From assembly GCA_020349965.1 (NCBI GenBank), contig CP070705.1:340936-404935 (forward strand): a DNA stretch of 64,000 nt, given 5' to 3'. The notes under the pieces are model-generated. The model was not told the origin of the DNA. It was given only the letters and a program-made list of their open reading frames with translations, and did not search any database. The position numbers and the translations under genes are program-made. This document shows, in pieces, positions 46,647-53,688 of this stretch (positions are counted from its first letter, which is position 1; each line of letters opens with the position of its first letter). The DNA comes from Caldifarciminota bacterium (lineage in GTDB: Bacteria; Hydrothermota; Tepidihabitantia; SM23-42).

Positions 46647-47168
46647 CTACCTTCCCACCAGCACCTTCAGCCGGGATACTTCGGCATGCAGTGCGTCTTT
46701 CCGGGCCTCGCCCGGTGAATCAGGCACAACAGGCAGCACATCGAGTATGCCGCCGGCATAGTCGAGCAACGTGATCGCCTCGTCGACGTGTGTCTTCGCT
46801 GTGATCTTCTTTTCTGCCTGGGCAATGACGACCTCAAGGTCGCTGACCGAGAAAGGAATGAGCATACGCGGGTATATGCTCAGTTCATATAGGTACAGAT
46901 GCCCCTCTCTGTCGTCGACAGTGCCATCTTCGTACACAACATAGAAACCAACGATCCTCGCATCTAGTGGTGTTTTTATCGTTGCATCGATGAATCGCCC
47001 TCTCTTCTGTACGACCATCGAACCCCAGACGTCCCCGCTAAAGCTGTACTTGAGAGTCACTTGATCCACCACCTGCTCAGGGACCATTCTCACGAGCAGG
47101 TCAGGAGAATCCTTAAGAAAATAAACATCCAGCCCGCAAAATACGACTAACGCTATTAATAGATTCAT
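46647..47168 (-). CDS. Exported protein of unknown function
   Basis: I do not recognise this 173-residue protein. The first 15 residues form a weak signal peptide (LLIALVVFCGLDVYF). The middle is beta-rich (MVVQKRGRFIDATI, VYEDGTVDDREGHLYLY) and the C-terminal third is helical. It starts 4 bp inside the end of rimI, so it is the last gene of the birA-coaX-tsaE-tsaB-rimI operon. Confidence 0.6.
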   Translation of the reverse strand: MNLLIALVVFCGLDVYFLKDSPDLLVRMVPEQVVDQVTLKYSFSGDVWGSMVVQKRGRFIDATIKTPLDARIVGFYVVYEDGTVDDREGHLYLYELSIYPRMLIPFSVSDLEVVIAQAEKKITAKTHVDEAITLLDYAGGILDVLPVVPDSPGEARKDALHAEVSRLKVLVGR

Positions 47169-47611
47169 CTTAACTCCTTGTGCATGACATATGCATCATT
47201 GCCATCTATATAGTATCTCTTCCTCGTATAAAGAATATCGTATCCATTCTTTCTATACATGCTCACGGCCGCATCATTCGTCGTTCTCACCTCGAGGTAA
47301 GCAAAACCGCAACCGCGCGTCCTGGCCACGCCCTCCATTTCGTGAAGCATTCTTGTAGCTAGGCCATGCCGCTGGCGGTCTTCGGCGACCGCAATGTTCG
47401 TTATGTGCAATTCAACGTCGATACAAGAACCGAGCACATATCCAACTAACCTGCAATCATTCTCCGCGACAAATGCTACCGTATTACCCGACTCAAGATC
47501 TTTCTCAAAGAAGAACCTGGGCCAGGGATTCGGAAAGGATCGCTTCTCGATTTCGACGACAGCGTCCAGATCCTCAAGGCGCATTACCCTTATCATAGTT
47601 TCTTTCGGCAT
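47165..47611 (-). CDS. rimI: Ribosomal-protein-alanine N-acetyltransferase RimI
   Basis: This is a 148-residue GNAT acetyltransferase. The acetyl-CoA site reads IAVAEDRQRHGLATRM (residues about 75-92), and the catalytic-region motif is YRKNGYDILYTRKRYY. RimI acetylates the N-terminus of ribosomal protein S18 in E. coli. The usual neighbours tsaB and tsaE lie directly upstream, which supports the name. The start at 47611 overlaps tsaB by 38 bp; internal Met codons at 47596 and 47584 are alternatives. Confidence 0.87.
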   Translation of the reverse strand: MPKETMIRVMRLEDLDAVVEIEKRSFPNPWPRFFFEKDLESGNTVAFVAENDCRLVGYVLGSCIDVELHITNIAVAEDRQRHGLATRMLHEMEGVARTRGCGFAYLEVRTTNDAAVSMYRKNGYDILYTRKRYYIDGNDAYVMHKELR

Positions 47612-48251
47612 CGGTCTTCTTGATATAGAATGGCTCTAGAAATTCAATGTTATCGAAATCTCTATTCCGAATGCGCGGCAGGCCAGCGGATACTACTCTT
47701 GAAGCGCGAGGTAGATACCTTTCGTCTTTATTGAATACAATACCGCTCGGGCGCGGTTGGATATCAGCAATGATGTCAATGCCGGGACCGACTATAACGA
47801 CACCATCAGCCATCATTTGCATTAGCTCAGCCGCCGTCGTGAGGAGATAGTCGCTGACACGCTTGCCACTATCATAAACCGCAGCATATATCTCACCCCT
47901 GTAGGCATTCACGACTGCAACCATGTGCAAATCGGGCAATGACGAGATCAGGCCGATCACATCGAGACTGTTGACTGCGACGACCGGTGTCTCTTTGACG
48001 AGGGCGAGACCTTTTGCCAAACTCAATCCAATTCGCAGCGACGTGAAATTGCCTGGGCCAATACTAACGGCGATCGCACCGAGTTCACCGTCCGCAACTG
48101 AATCAAGAATCTTTCTCGCCTCATTGAATATTTCCACATCACCGTACCCGTCCACCTCACGGCGCCTGCTGTACTCGTGCAATACGGTCTCGTCATCATT
48201 CAGGCAGAGCGAGAATACGGGTGATGAGGTTTCAATCCCCAAGATCTTCAA
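47574..48251 (-). CDS. tsaB: tRNA threonylcarbamoyladenosine complex protein TsaB
   Basis: TsaB is the regulatory scaffold of the TsaBDE complex that makes t6A37 in tRNA. The 225-residue ASKHA-fold protein starts ILGIETSSPVFSLCL and contains VSIGPGNFTSLRIGLSLAKG, the hallmark block. It overlaps tsaE and rimI, so all three are coupled. TsaD is not in the window. Confidence 0.93.
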   Translation of the reverse strand: MKILGIETSSPVFSLCLNDDETVLHEYSRRREVDGYGDVEIFNEARKILDSVADGELGAIAVSIGPGNFTSLRIGLSLAKGLALVKETPVVAVNSLDVIGLISSLPDLHMVAVVNAYRGEIYAAVYDSGKRVSDYLLTTAAELMQMMADGVVIVGPGIDIIADIQPRPSGIVFNKDERYLPRASRVVSAGLPRIRNRDFDNIEFLEPFYIKKTDAERNYDKGNAP

Positions 48252-48663
48252 TCTCGATCACCCTCTTCTGGTGATTTGCTATGCTGATCTTCACCTTAAT
48301 ACCTTTCGTGATCGAACCCAAGCGGTCTGCCCATTCGATCACGGTAATACCTTTTTCGAGAATGTACTCTTCAATCGGCAAATCAGTAGATGCGGCAGAG
48401 TCCAGGCGGTAAAGGTCGACGTGTGCCACCGGATACCTACCGTGGTACGCAGTAGCAATGACGAAACTTGGGCTCGTCACATTCTCCTCCACCCCCAATC
48501 CCTGACATAACCCTTTCGCAAAAACGGTCTTGCCGCTACCCAGCTCACCGAAAAGATACAGGACATCGCCAGCATTCAGTTTCTGCGCAAAATCCGCTGC
48601 TATTCCTTGTGTTTCTGCGGGCGAATTGGTTATAAATCTCTTATTTCTTGAGGCTTGAGACAT
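48232..48663 (-). CDS. tsaE: tRNA threonylcarbamoyladenosine complex ATPase TsaE
   Basis: TsaE is the ATPase of the t6A system. The 143 residues contain Walker A GELGSGKTVFAKGL (about 37-50), the block VTSPSFVIATAYHGR, VAHVDLYRL and the C-terminal IEWADRL motif. It overlaps tsaB by 20 bp and coaX by 23 bp. Confidence 0.94.
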   Translation of the reverse strand: MSQASRNKRFITNSPAETQGIAADFAQKLNAGDVLYLFGELGSGKTVFAKGLCQGLGVEENVTSPSFVIATAYHGRYPVAHVDLYRLDSAASTDLPIEEYILEKGITVIEWADRLGSITKGIKVKISIANHQKRVIEIEDLGD

Positions 48664-49390
48664 TTCTATAGTAAATGATTAGCGCACCGTACATACAAAG
48701 GTCTGCGTCGAACCTCTCGACATCCTCAACATGTCTGGAGACCAATTCACCTCCCCCTCCAGTGGCGACGCAGAAGAAATCCCGGCCGTGCCGCCTCCTG
48801 ATCTCTCTGACCAGACCGCTCAGCATGAACATTGTTCCGTTGAATATCCCAGATTGCAGGCACTCCTCGGTGCTCCTGCCTACCAGGGTCCTCGTCTTCT
48901 TCACGACCACCCGTGGCAGCAACGCCGTCTTATCATGCATCATTTCGGAAAGGATATGCATTCCAGGGCATATCACACCACCCAGATAATCACCCGTACT
49001 CAGTGCGACATCAATCGTGATTGCCGTACCTGCATCCACGACGATCACGTCACGCGCGTACCGGGTCAAAGCGCCAACAACCGCCGCGATCCGATCTGCG
49101 CCCAGCGTCTTAGGATCATGGTATTTAAACTCAAGGCCGCAGTCGACTTTTGTGGACACTACATTTACCGGCAAACCCAATTTCCTGCCGTGGATTCTCA
49201 CCAATCTGGTGAGACGAGGCACAACTGAAGCGACCGCCATTCCTTCCACTCGTTTGTCAGCGAGGATTGCTTTGACCTTCCTTACCGGCATGTTCTTCTT
49301 GGTCGGAAAAGACCACTGCTTCTTCAAGGTGTGGCCTTTGTATGATCCAATATGGATGTTTGTATTGCCGATGTCAAAAACAACTACCAT
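48641..49390 (-). CDS. coaX: Type III pantothenate kinase
   Basis: CoaX phosphorylates pantothenate in the first step of coenzyme A synthesis and needs a monovalent cation. The 249 residues start VVFDIGNTNIHIG and contain GADRIAAVVGA and VDAGTAITID, the three ASKHA motifs of the family. It follows birA with an overlap of 7 bp. Confidence 0.95.
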   Translation of the reverse strand: MVVVFDIGNTNIHIGSYKGHTLKKQWSFPTKKNMPVRKVKAILADKRVEGMAVASVVPRLTRLVRIHGRKLGLPVNVVSTKVDCGLEFKYHDPKTLGADRIAAVVGALTRYARDVIVVDAGTAITIDVALSTGDYLGGVICPGMHILSEMMHDKTALLPRVVVKKTRTLVGRSTEECLQSGIFNGTMFMLSGLVREIRRRHGRDFFCVATGGGGELVSRHVEDVERFDADLCMYGALIIYYRNVSSLKK

Positions 49391-50079
49391 TCCAATCGTC
49401 TGACATCTCCATAGTAAAACTTCTTGATGATACCTGACTCATCTCTGAGTAGCAGCGCCCAGTCGTCATCTATGTCAGAGACCGTGCCGCGGACCACGCC
49501 CTGGGCCGTGAGAACCTCCACCGATTCCCCTAAACCAGAGATGTAATTCAATACTTCTTTAACCTTCAGTCCACGTTCCTGCAACTCATCATAGAGTCCG
49601 CTGAATCTCTTCAAAAAAACGGCCAGAATTTCATCTATATCGTACTCCCTACTAGATTCGATTCTCAGACTGGTCGCGCCGCCGAGGCGTGGGGCGAATT
49701 TATCTATGTTTACGTTGAGCCCCACCCCACATATTACCGAATCCCGATAACGCTCGCATACCACGCCGCAAACTTTCTTGTTGTTCAAGAGTACATCATT
49801 TGGCCAGTGAATGGCAAGGCTGGAGAATCCGTATTCTTCCAGTGTTCTGATAATGCTCAGCGAACCGAGCAAGGGGATCGATGTCACGCGTTCTTCCGGG
49901 AATAACAATAGCGAGACGTACAAGCCACCTTTCGGAGAATACCACGTTCTTCCCTGTCTACCCCTTCCTTTGTCCTGAGACAACGCGGTTACCGCTAGAG
50001 TACGTCTTTCGTCGATGAATTCCTTGGCGCTATCCTGAGTCGAGTCTACCCTGTCGAACCTGACGACTTTGTCGATCAT
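49384..50079 (-). CDS. birA: Biotin-[acetyl-CoA-carboxylase] ligase
   Basis: This 231-residue ligase attaches biotin to carrier proteins. The catalytic domain has DSTQDSAKEF, the biotin loop KGRGRQGRTWYSP, and IHWPNDVLLNNKKVCGVV. There is no N-terminal helix-turn-helix, so it is a group I enzyme and not a repressor. It overlaps the upstream lipoprotein gene by 4 bp. Confidence 0.94.
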   Translation of the reverse strand: MIDKVVRFDRVDSTQDSAKEFIDERRTLAVTALSQDKGRGRQGRTWYSPKGGLYVSLLLFPEERVTSIPLLGSLSIIRTLEEYGFSSLAIHWPNDVLLNNKKVCGVVCERYRDSVICGVGLNVNIDKFAPRLGGATSLRIESSREYDIDEILAVFLKRFSGLYDELQERGLKVKEVLNYISGLGESVEVLTAQGVVRGTVSDIDDDWALLLRDESGIIKKFYYGDVRRLEW

Positions 50080-50588
50080 TGATAATCGTAATATATGCGC
50101 AGTGCGGCATCTTCAAACGGATCATGCCCCTGTATGATCTGACCTGTACTTTCATTGAACCAGGTCTCCGCATTGATGACTATGACCAGTCGAATTTCAT
50201 CATCCTCACCTATGACGATCGGGGAAAAAGCCTGGGCGATGAAAGAATAGGCAGGTTCGATTACAAGCGTTGAGCTGGTCTGCTGTACATGTATCAATGA
50301 ATCGACAGTGACGCGTACTCTGGAAATTGTTCTGGGCTCGACATCCATATAGCCATTGGTAATTGAAGTGAAACCGGATGCTTTGAGCTCAACCGGGACA
50401 TACTCCGGACCTTCCCACAAGGTCGCATAAGTGTCGCCGTCCGGAACCTCGATACTTAAAACCCTCATCGCCAGGTCACCGGCTTCTCCATCAAAGAGTG
50501 CTTCATCATTCATACCGAATTCAACTGATGCATTGCTACCGCAACCGACAATAGCAACAATGATCAATAGTGCATAAAAAATCCTCAT
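50076..50588 (-). CDS. Lipoprotein, possibly DUF4382-like
   Basis: The start at the second Met of a tandem pair (50588) gives normal spacing from AAGGAGG. The 170-residue protein has a lipoprotein signal with VGC, Cys at residue 16. A beta-sandwich-like body follows (VPVELKASGFTSITNGYM, SRVRVTVDSL) that resembles DUF4382 domains, a tentative match. It heads the birA-coaX-tsaE-tsaB-rimI series. Confidence 0.65.
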   Translation of the reverse strand: MRIFYALLIIVAIVGCGSNASVEFGMNDEALFDGEAGDLAMRVLSIEVPDGDTYATLWEGPEYVPVELKASGFTSITNGYMDVEPRTISRVRVTVDSLIHVQQTSSTLVIEPAYSFIAQAFSPIVIGEDDEIRLVIVINAETWFNESTGQIIQGHDPFEDAALRIYYDYQ

Positions 50589-50738
50589 CATTCCTCCTTG
50601 GGATAAGTCTATTCTATAATAGAGATGTGTCAAGACAGGGGAATTTGCATAAGAATAGATGGGAGTGGTTCTCACGACCCACTCCCGTGCAATCTAAAAC
50701 ACCTCTAACCGTAAGGCTTTAAGGATTAATAACGTAAA

Positions 50739-51368
50739 CTAAAAGGAATAACCAATCAAGAACGAAAATGCCCCGTTCTTAACATCCTCCGTTCCTGTTT
50801 CATCAAGCGTTGTCAATCCCAGTCCGTATCGAAAATCAAGCACGATCTTGCCCTTTCCCAGGCCGAAATCAACACCACCACCGAAGACCACACCAAAGTC
50901 AATTTCTGCTACATCATTAAGATCAGCCTCCATCGACACGCCGTCAACTTCGATTTTGCCTCGTGGCGTCGTAATCATCATCGCAAAGTAAGGCCCGACG
51001 AAGAAATTCGGCTTCACCTTTCCCTGTATCGGCAAGACCATTTTGAAGGACAACGGTATTTCGAGGTAGCTGAACTTATAGGTCAATGTCCACGTTTCGT
51101 CGAGCACGGTTTCTTCTGCTTTCAATCCCTTCTGCGAAAACAGAAATTCCGGCTGGATGACAACTATATCACCCAGAGCGAAAGCCGCAAAGCCTCCTCC
51201 ACAGAATCCCATTCTGTACCCTACATCTTCTCCCAGTTCATCCTCAAAACCAGAAACGGTGGCGAGGTTCATACCCGCCTTCAATCCGCCGGTTATTTTC
51301 TGCGCGGGCGCTAGAGCAAGAGCGGCAAACAAAAGTACAACTAGCGGTGCTGTTACCCTACTGTTCAT
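50739..51368 (-). CDS. Outer-membrane beta-barrel protein (PorT-like)
   Basis: The 209-residue protein has a signal peptide (cleaved near APAQ) and about eight amphipathic strands beginning KITGGLKAGMNLATVSG, a common start of PorT/outer-membrane barrel family 2 proteins. It ends in FLIGYSF. GAGGAGG precedes the ATG. Confidence 0.8.
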   Translation of the reverse strand: MNSRVTAPLVVLLFAALALAPAQKITGGLKAGMNLATVSGFEDELGEDVGYRMGFCGGGFAAFALGDIVVIQPEFLFSQKGLKAEETVLDETWTLTYKFSYLEIPLSFKMVLPIQGKVKPNFFVGPYFAMMITTPRGKIEVDGVSMEADLNDVAEIDFGVVFGGGVDFGLGKGKIVLDFRYGLGLTTLDETGTEDVKNGAFSFLIGYSF

Positions 51369-51451
51369 CGTATACCTCCTCTTCTACATATGTTATTGCA
51401 TACCCATCACTAAATCAAACGAAAGAGCTGTATCAGGTTGATAAACATAGC

Positions 51452-51479
51452 ATTGTATAAGATATAAGTATCCTGTCAA
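51452..51479 (-). promoter_or_regulatory. Promoter for the barrel gene at 50739-51368
   Basis: TTGACA (51479-51474), 16 nt, TACAAT (51457-51452). A leader of about 80 nt precedes the start codon. Confidence 0.65.
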
Positions 51480-51514
51480 GATTTGGGATCCAGGGAATAA
51501 GCACGTCGTGTATG

Positions 51515-51542
51515 TTGACTCCTGAGCGTTATTTGCTATAAT
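51515..51542 (+). promoter_or_regulatory. Promoter for a structured RNA and tRNA-Arg
   Basis: TTGACT (51515-51520), 16 nt, TATAAT (51537-51542). Transcription should start near 51549, about 180 nt before tRNA-Arg. Confidence 0.75.
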
Positions 51543-51548
51543 GAATGA

Positions 51549-51725
51549 CGATAGCGGTACTGCATACGATCTTGTCGAGCAAGGAAATACCGTATGTGCA
51601 GTGCACCGACCACGGCGTAGTGAGTATGAGAATATGCTGGGGATCGTCGGTGGTAGGGGTTCGAGGTCTCCGTGAGGTTTTTTCCGTTTAAAAACCGAAT
51701 GGAGAACAGGGGGAGAATCCCCATG
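51549..51725 (+). ncRNA. Putative structured leader RNA upstream of tRNA-Arg
   Basis: No open reading frame is convincing between the promoter and the tRNA. The transcript can form several helices. ACTGCATACG (51559-51568) pairs with CGTATGTGCAGT (51591-51602, 2-nt bulge). CACCGAC (51604-51610) pairs with GTCGGTG (51646-51652). TCTCCGT (51667-51673) pairs with ATGGAGA (51699-51705), enclosing GGTTTTT/AAAAACC (51676-51682, 51690-51696). A GGGG/CCCC hairpin ends it at 51709-51722. I do not see the signatures of SRP RNA, RNase P RNA, tmRNA or a T-box. Confidence 0.5.
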
Positions 51726-51727
51726 TT

Positions 51728-51801
51728 GCGCCCGTAGCTCAATTGGACAGAGCGGCGGACTACGGATCCGCAGGTTAGGCGTTCAACTCGCCTCGGGCGC
51801 G
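51728..51801 (+). tRNA. tRNA-Arg (ACG)
   Basis: Acceptor GCGCCCG/CGGGCGC, D-arm GCTC/GAGC, anticodon stem GCGGA/TCCGC with loop CTACGGA (anticodon ACG), T-arm AGGCG/CGCCT with loop TTCAACT. No encoded CCA. A34 implies editing to inosine by TadA, whose gene lies 315 bp downstream on the same strand. Confidence 0.97.
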
Positions 51802-51804
51802 CTC

Positions 51805-51841
51805 CAATTTTCCCCAAATCTTTGATTTGGCTGGAAAATTG
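51805..51841 (+). terminator. Long hairpin after tRNA-Arg
   Basis: CAATTTTCC (51805-51813) pairs with GGAAAATTG (51833-51841), and inside it CCAAATC pairs with GATTTGG around a TTT loop. There is no U tract, so it may be a processing or rho-stalling structure rather than a classical terminator. Confidence 0.55.
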
Positions 51842-51934
51842 AGAGTCCCGAGTCTGGTTTGTTCAGACGAGGGGATCCAATTTCTTCCACGTTCTGAGCA
51901 GCGCCAAGGGGAGTGTGAACGAGGAATAATATTG

Positions 51935-52088
51935 AGGAGATTGCTTCATCGCTGCGCTCCTCGCAATGACAACCTCCTCCGTCGTTGCGAGCGGAGCGAA
52001 ACAAACCAAGGAGATGGCGTGAAGCATCATGCGTTGTTCGGAGATTGCCGCATCGTCCCTCGACATACTCGGAATCCTCGTAATGACG
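51935..52088. repeat. Dispersed palindromic repeat, copy 1
   Basis: About 154 bp with the pattern AGATTGCTTCATCG, CTCCTCGCAATGACAACC, an inverted GAGCGGAGCGAAACAAACC, then TTGTTCGGAGATTGCCGC and CCTCGTAATGAC. It lies between tRNA-Arg and tadA and is strongly similar to the copy at 52822. Confidence 0.85.
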
Positions 52089-52116
52089 AGTGGACAGTAA
52101 CGGAATTGAGCATACA

Positions 52117-52587
52117 ATGAATTACGAATTCTTCATGAAAGAAGCGCTCAGGGAAGCGCAAAAAGCCTTCCAAAAAGACGAGGTGCCCATAGGCGCAGTC
52201 GCCGTCTACAAGAACCAGATAATCGGACGCGGGCATAATCAAACCGAGGGACTCAAAGACCCGACTGCACATGCCGAGATCCTCGCGATCACTGCGGCGG
52301 CAAATGCCTTGAGTTCCTGGCGACTCAATGACGTCCAAATGTTCACCACCGTGGAGCCGTGCATAATGTGCGCCGGCGCACTTGTATTGGCACGCATTAA
52401 GCGTATAATATTCGGCGCCAAGGATGAAAAATTCGGCGGCTGTGGTTCTGTTTTCAATATCGTGAATGAACCGAGACTAAACCACCGGATCGAAATAACC
52501 GAGGGGGTCCTGAAGGACCAAGCCACCTCCTTGATGAAGAGTTTTTTTGAGAAAAAAAGAAAAGAGAACAAGAGCCGCGAAAATTAG
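52117..52587 (+). CDS. tadA: tRNA adenosine deaminase TadA
   Basis: TadA converts A34 to inosine in tRNA-Arg(ACG). The ATG at 52117 is preferred over GTG 52090, which lies at the edge of repeat copy 1 and gives non-family residues. The 156-residue deaminase has the zinc and proton-shuttle motif HAE (TAHAEILA) and PCIMCAGAL, plus the C-terminal helix FFEKKRKENK. The substrate tRNA-Arg(ACG) is encoded just upstream, which fits this role well. Confidence 0.94.
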   Translation: MNYEFFMKEALREAQKAFQKDEVPIGAVAVYKNQIIGRGHNQTEGLKDPTAHAEILAITAAANALSSWRLNDVQMFTTVEPCIMCAGALVLARIKRIIFGAKDEKFGGCGSVFNIVNEPRLNHRIEITEGVLKDQATSLMKSFFEKKRKENKSREN

Positions 52588-52589
52588 GA

Positions 52590-52615
52590 TTAGTCCCTGG
52601 TGAACCAGGGACTAA
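52590..52615 (+). terminator. Hairpin after tadA
   Basis: TTAGTCCCTGGT (52590-52601) and ACCAGGGACTAA (52604-52615) form a perfect 12-bp stem three bases after the tadA stop. No U tract follows. Confidence 0.6.
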
Positions 52616-52670
52616 CGATACTTGACATGGCAATACGCCATAAGCCGGGCCACGCCGGCGCGTGGCGCAC

Positions 52671-52755
52671 GGAGAGATGGCCGAGTGGACGAAGGCGCGC
52701 GACTCGAAATCGCGTATCCCGCAAGGGGTCGGGGGTTCAAATCCCTCTCTCTCCG
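52671..52755 (+). tRNA. tRNA-Ser (CGA)
   Basis: A class II tRNA of 85 nt: acceptor GGAGAGA/TCTCTCC, anticodon loop CTCGAAA (anticodon CGA), a long variable arm (around TCCCGCAAGGGGTCG) and a T-arm with loop TTCAAAT. The CCA end is not encoded. Confidence 0.95.
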
Positions 52756-52756
52756 T

Positions 52757-52775
52757 TTGCCGCTTTAAGCGGCAA
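52757..52775 (+). terminator. Hairpin after tRNA-Ser
   Basis: TTGCCGC pairs with GCGGCAA around a TTTAA loop, starting 2 nt after the tRNA. No U tract; it may serve in 3' processing. Confidence 0.5.
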
Positions 52776-52821
52776 CATAGTCGCATCAATCACAGCCTTG
52801 TTACTGCCCGAAAGGTGCGGG

Positions 52822-52972
52822 ATAGATTGCTTCGTCACTCCCTTCCTCGCAATGACAACCTCGTGCGTCGCTCCGAGCGGAGCGAAGCAAGCCAAGGAGA
52901 TGCTGCGAACCATCAAGCGTTGTTCGGAGATTGCTTCGTCGCCGCCTACCGCAAGATTCCTCGCAATGACAA
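52822..52972. repeat. Dispersed palindromic repeat, copy 2
   Basis: About 150 bp closely matching copy 1: AGATTGCTTCGTCAC, CCTCGCAATGACAACC, then GAGCGGAGCGAAGCAAGCC, AAGCGTTGTTCGGAGATTG and CCTCGCAATGAC. It follows tRNA-Ser and is next to the terminator of the convergent barrel gene. Confidence 0.85.
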
Positions 52973-52986
52973 GGTTATGTAAATAA

Positions 52987-53015
52987 AAAAACGGCGGGCA
53001 GCGCCCGCCGTTTTT
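52987..53015 (-). terminator. Bidirectional intrinsic terminator
   Basis: ACGGCGGGC (52991-52999) pairs with GCCCGCCGT (53003-53011), with A runs on one side and T5 on the other. It ends the minus-strand barrel gene at 53030 and can also stop plus-strand transcripts from tRNA-Ser. Confidence 0.9.
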
Positions 53016-53029
53016 CAGCACACATTTGC

Positions 53030-53554
53030 TTACATCTTGGGAATATGCACTCTAACGCCACCTTGAACGTAGAAGAATGTCACTGCATCAACATCAACGC
53101 CTTCAGGTGAGTACGTCGCATAATTGATGCCACCTTCCAAGTAGCCACTGACACCACCAAAATCCATCATGCCACCGACACCGCCCTTCAGGTGCAATTC
53201 CGAATAATCGGTCATCCCTGCGTATACAAAGCCAATTGGTATATATGGCTTAAGCGGCATTTGCATCGGTATCATGAAGCAGATATCGCCGTACACGCCG
53301 GTACCGAACTTGTAGTTGGCGCCGCCATCATCTTCACTGATGATGTTGTATTCAACTAAGCCCATGCGCGCGGCAAGCACCGGAATGATCGGTACCATAA
53401 CATCCACCACTACAGAAGGATAGGATGTCTTCAACGTATCAGCTAGAGGGTTGAGATTCTCGCTGATCGTATATTGTATGCCGAGGCCGATCGAGGCAGC
53501 ATAGAGACCACTAAACAACGAAGCAGCTACTGCTATAGCAAAAAGCTTCTTCAT
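53030..53554 (-). CDS. Small outer-membrane beta-barrel-like protein
   Basis: A 174-residue protein with a signal peptide (KKLFAIAVAASLFSGLYA) and about six to eight amphipathic, glycine-rich strands (SIGLGIQYTI, GVGGMMDFGGVSGYLEGG). The second Met of the ATGATG pair (53554) is taken as start after AGGAGGT. Function unknown; it is probably an abundant surface protein, given the perfect promoter and terminator. Confidence 0.72.
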   Translation of the reverse strand: MKKLFAIAVAASLFSGLYAASIGLGIQYTISENLNPLADTLKTSYPSVVVDVMVPIIPVLAARMGLVEYNIISEDDGGANYKFGTGVYGDICFMIPMQMPLKPYIPIGFVYAGMTDYSELHLKGGVGGMMDFGGVSGYLEGGINYATYSPEGVDVDAVTFFYVQGGVRVHIPKM

Positions 53555-53578
53555 CATACCTCCTTTTTCACTGTGGCT

Positions 53579-53607
53579 ATTATAGTCAACAACTCATGTT
53601 TTGTCAA
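53579..53607 (-). promoter_or_regulatory. Consensus promoter for the small barrel gene
   Basis: TTGACA (53607-53602), 17 nt, TATAAT (53584-53579). Both hexamers match the sigma-70 consensus exactly. Confidence 0.8.
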
Positions 53608-53688
53608 GGGCTTTGATTAATGGCACAAAGAGCTGGAGAATACCGATCCTCTAGAATAATTGTCGGCCAAGCCATACCCAATAAGGAT

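Noticed and set aside
51549-51725. SRP RNA, RNase P RNA, tmRNA or T-box identity for the structured leader
   Set aside because: None of the hallmark sequences (for example the GGAAGCAGC loop or a T-box AGGGTGG motif) is present.
51536-51817. Minus-strand open frame across tRNA-Arg
   Set aside because: It is antisense to a clear tRNA and promoter and has no coding features.
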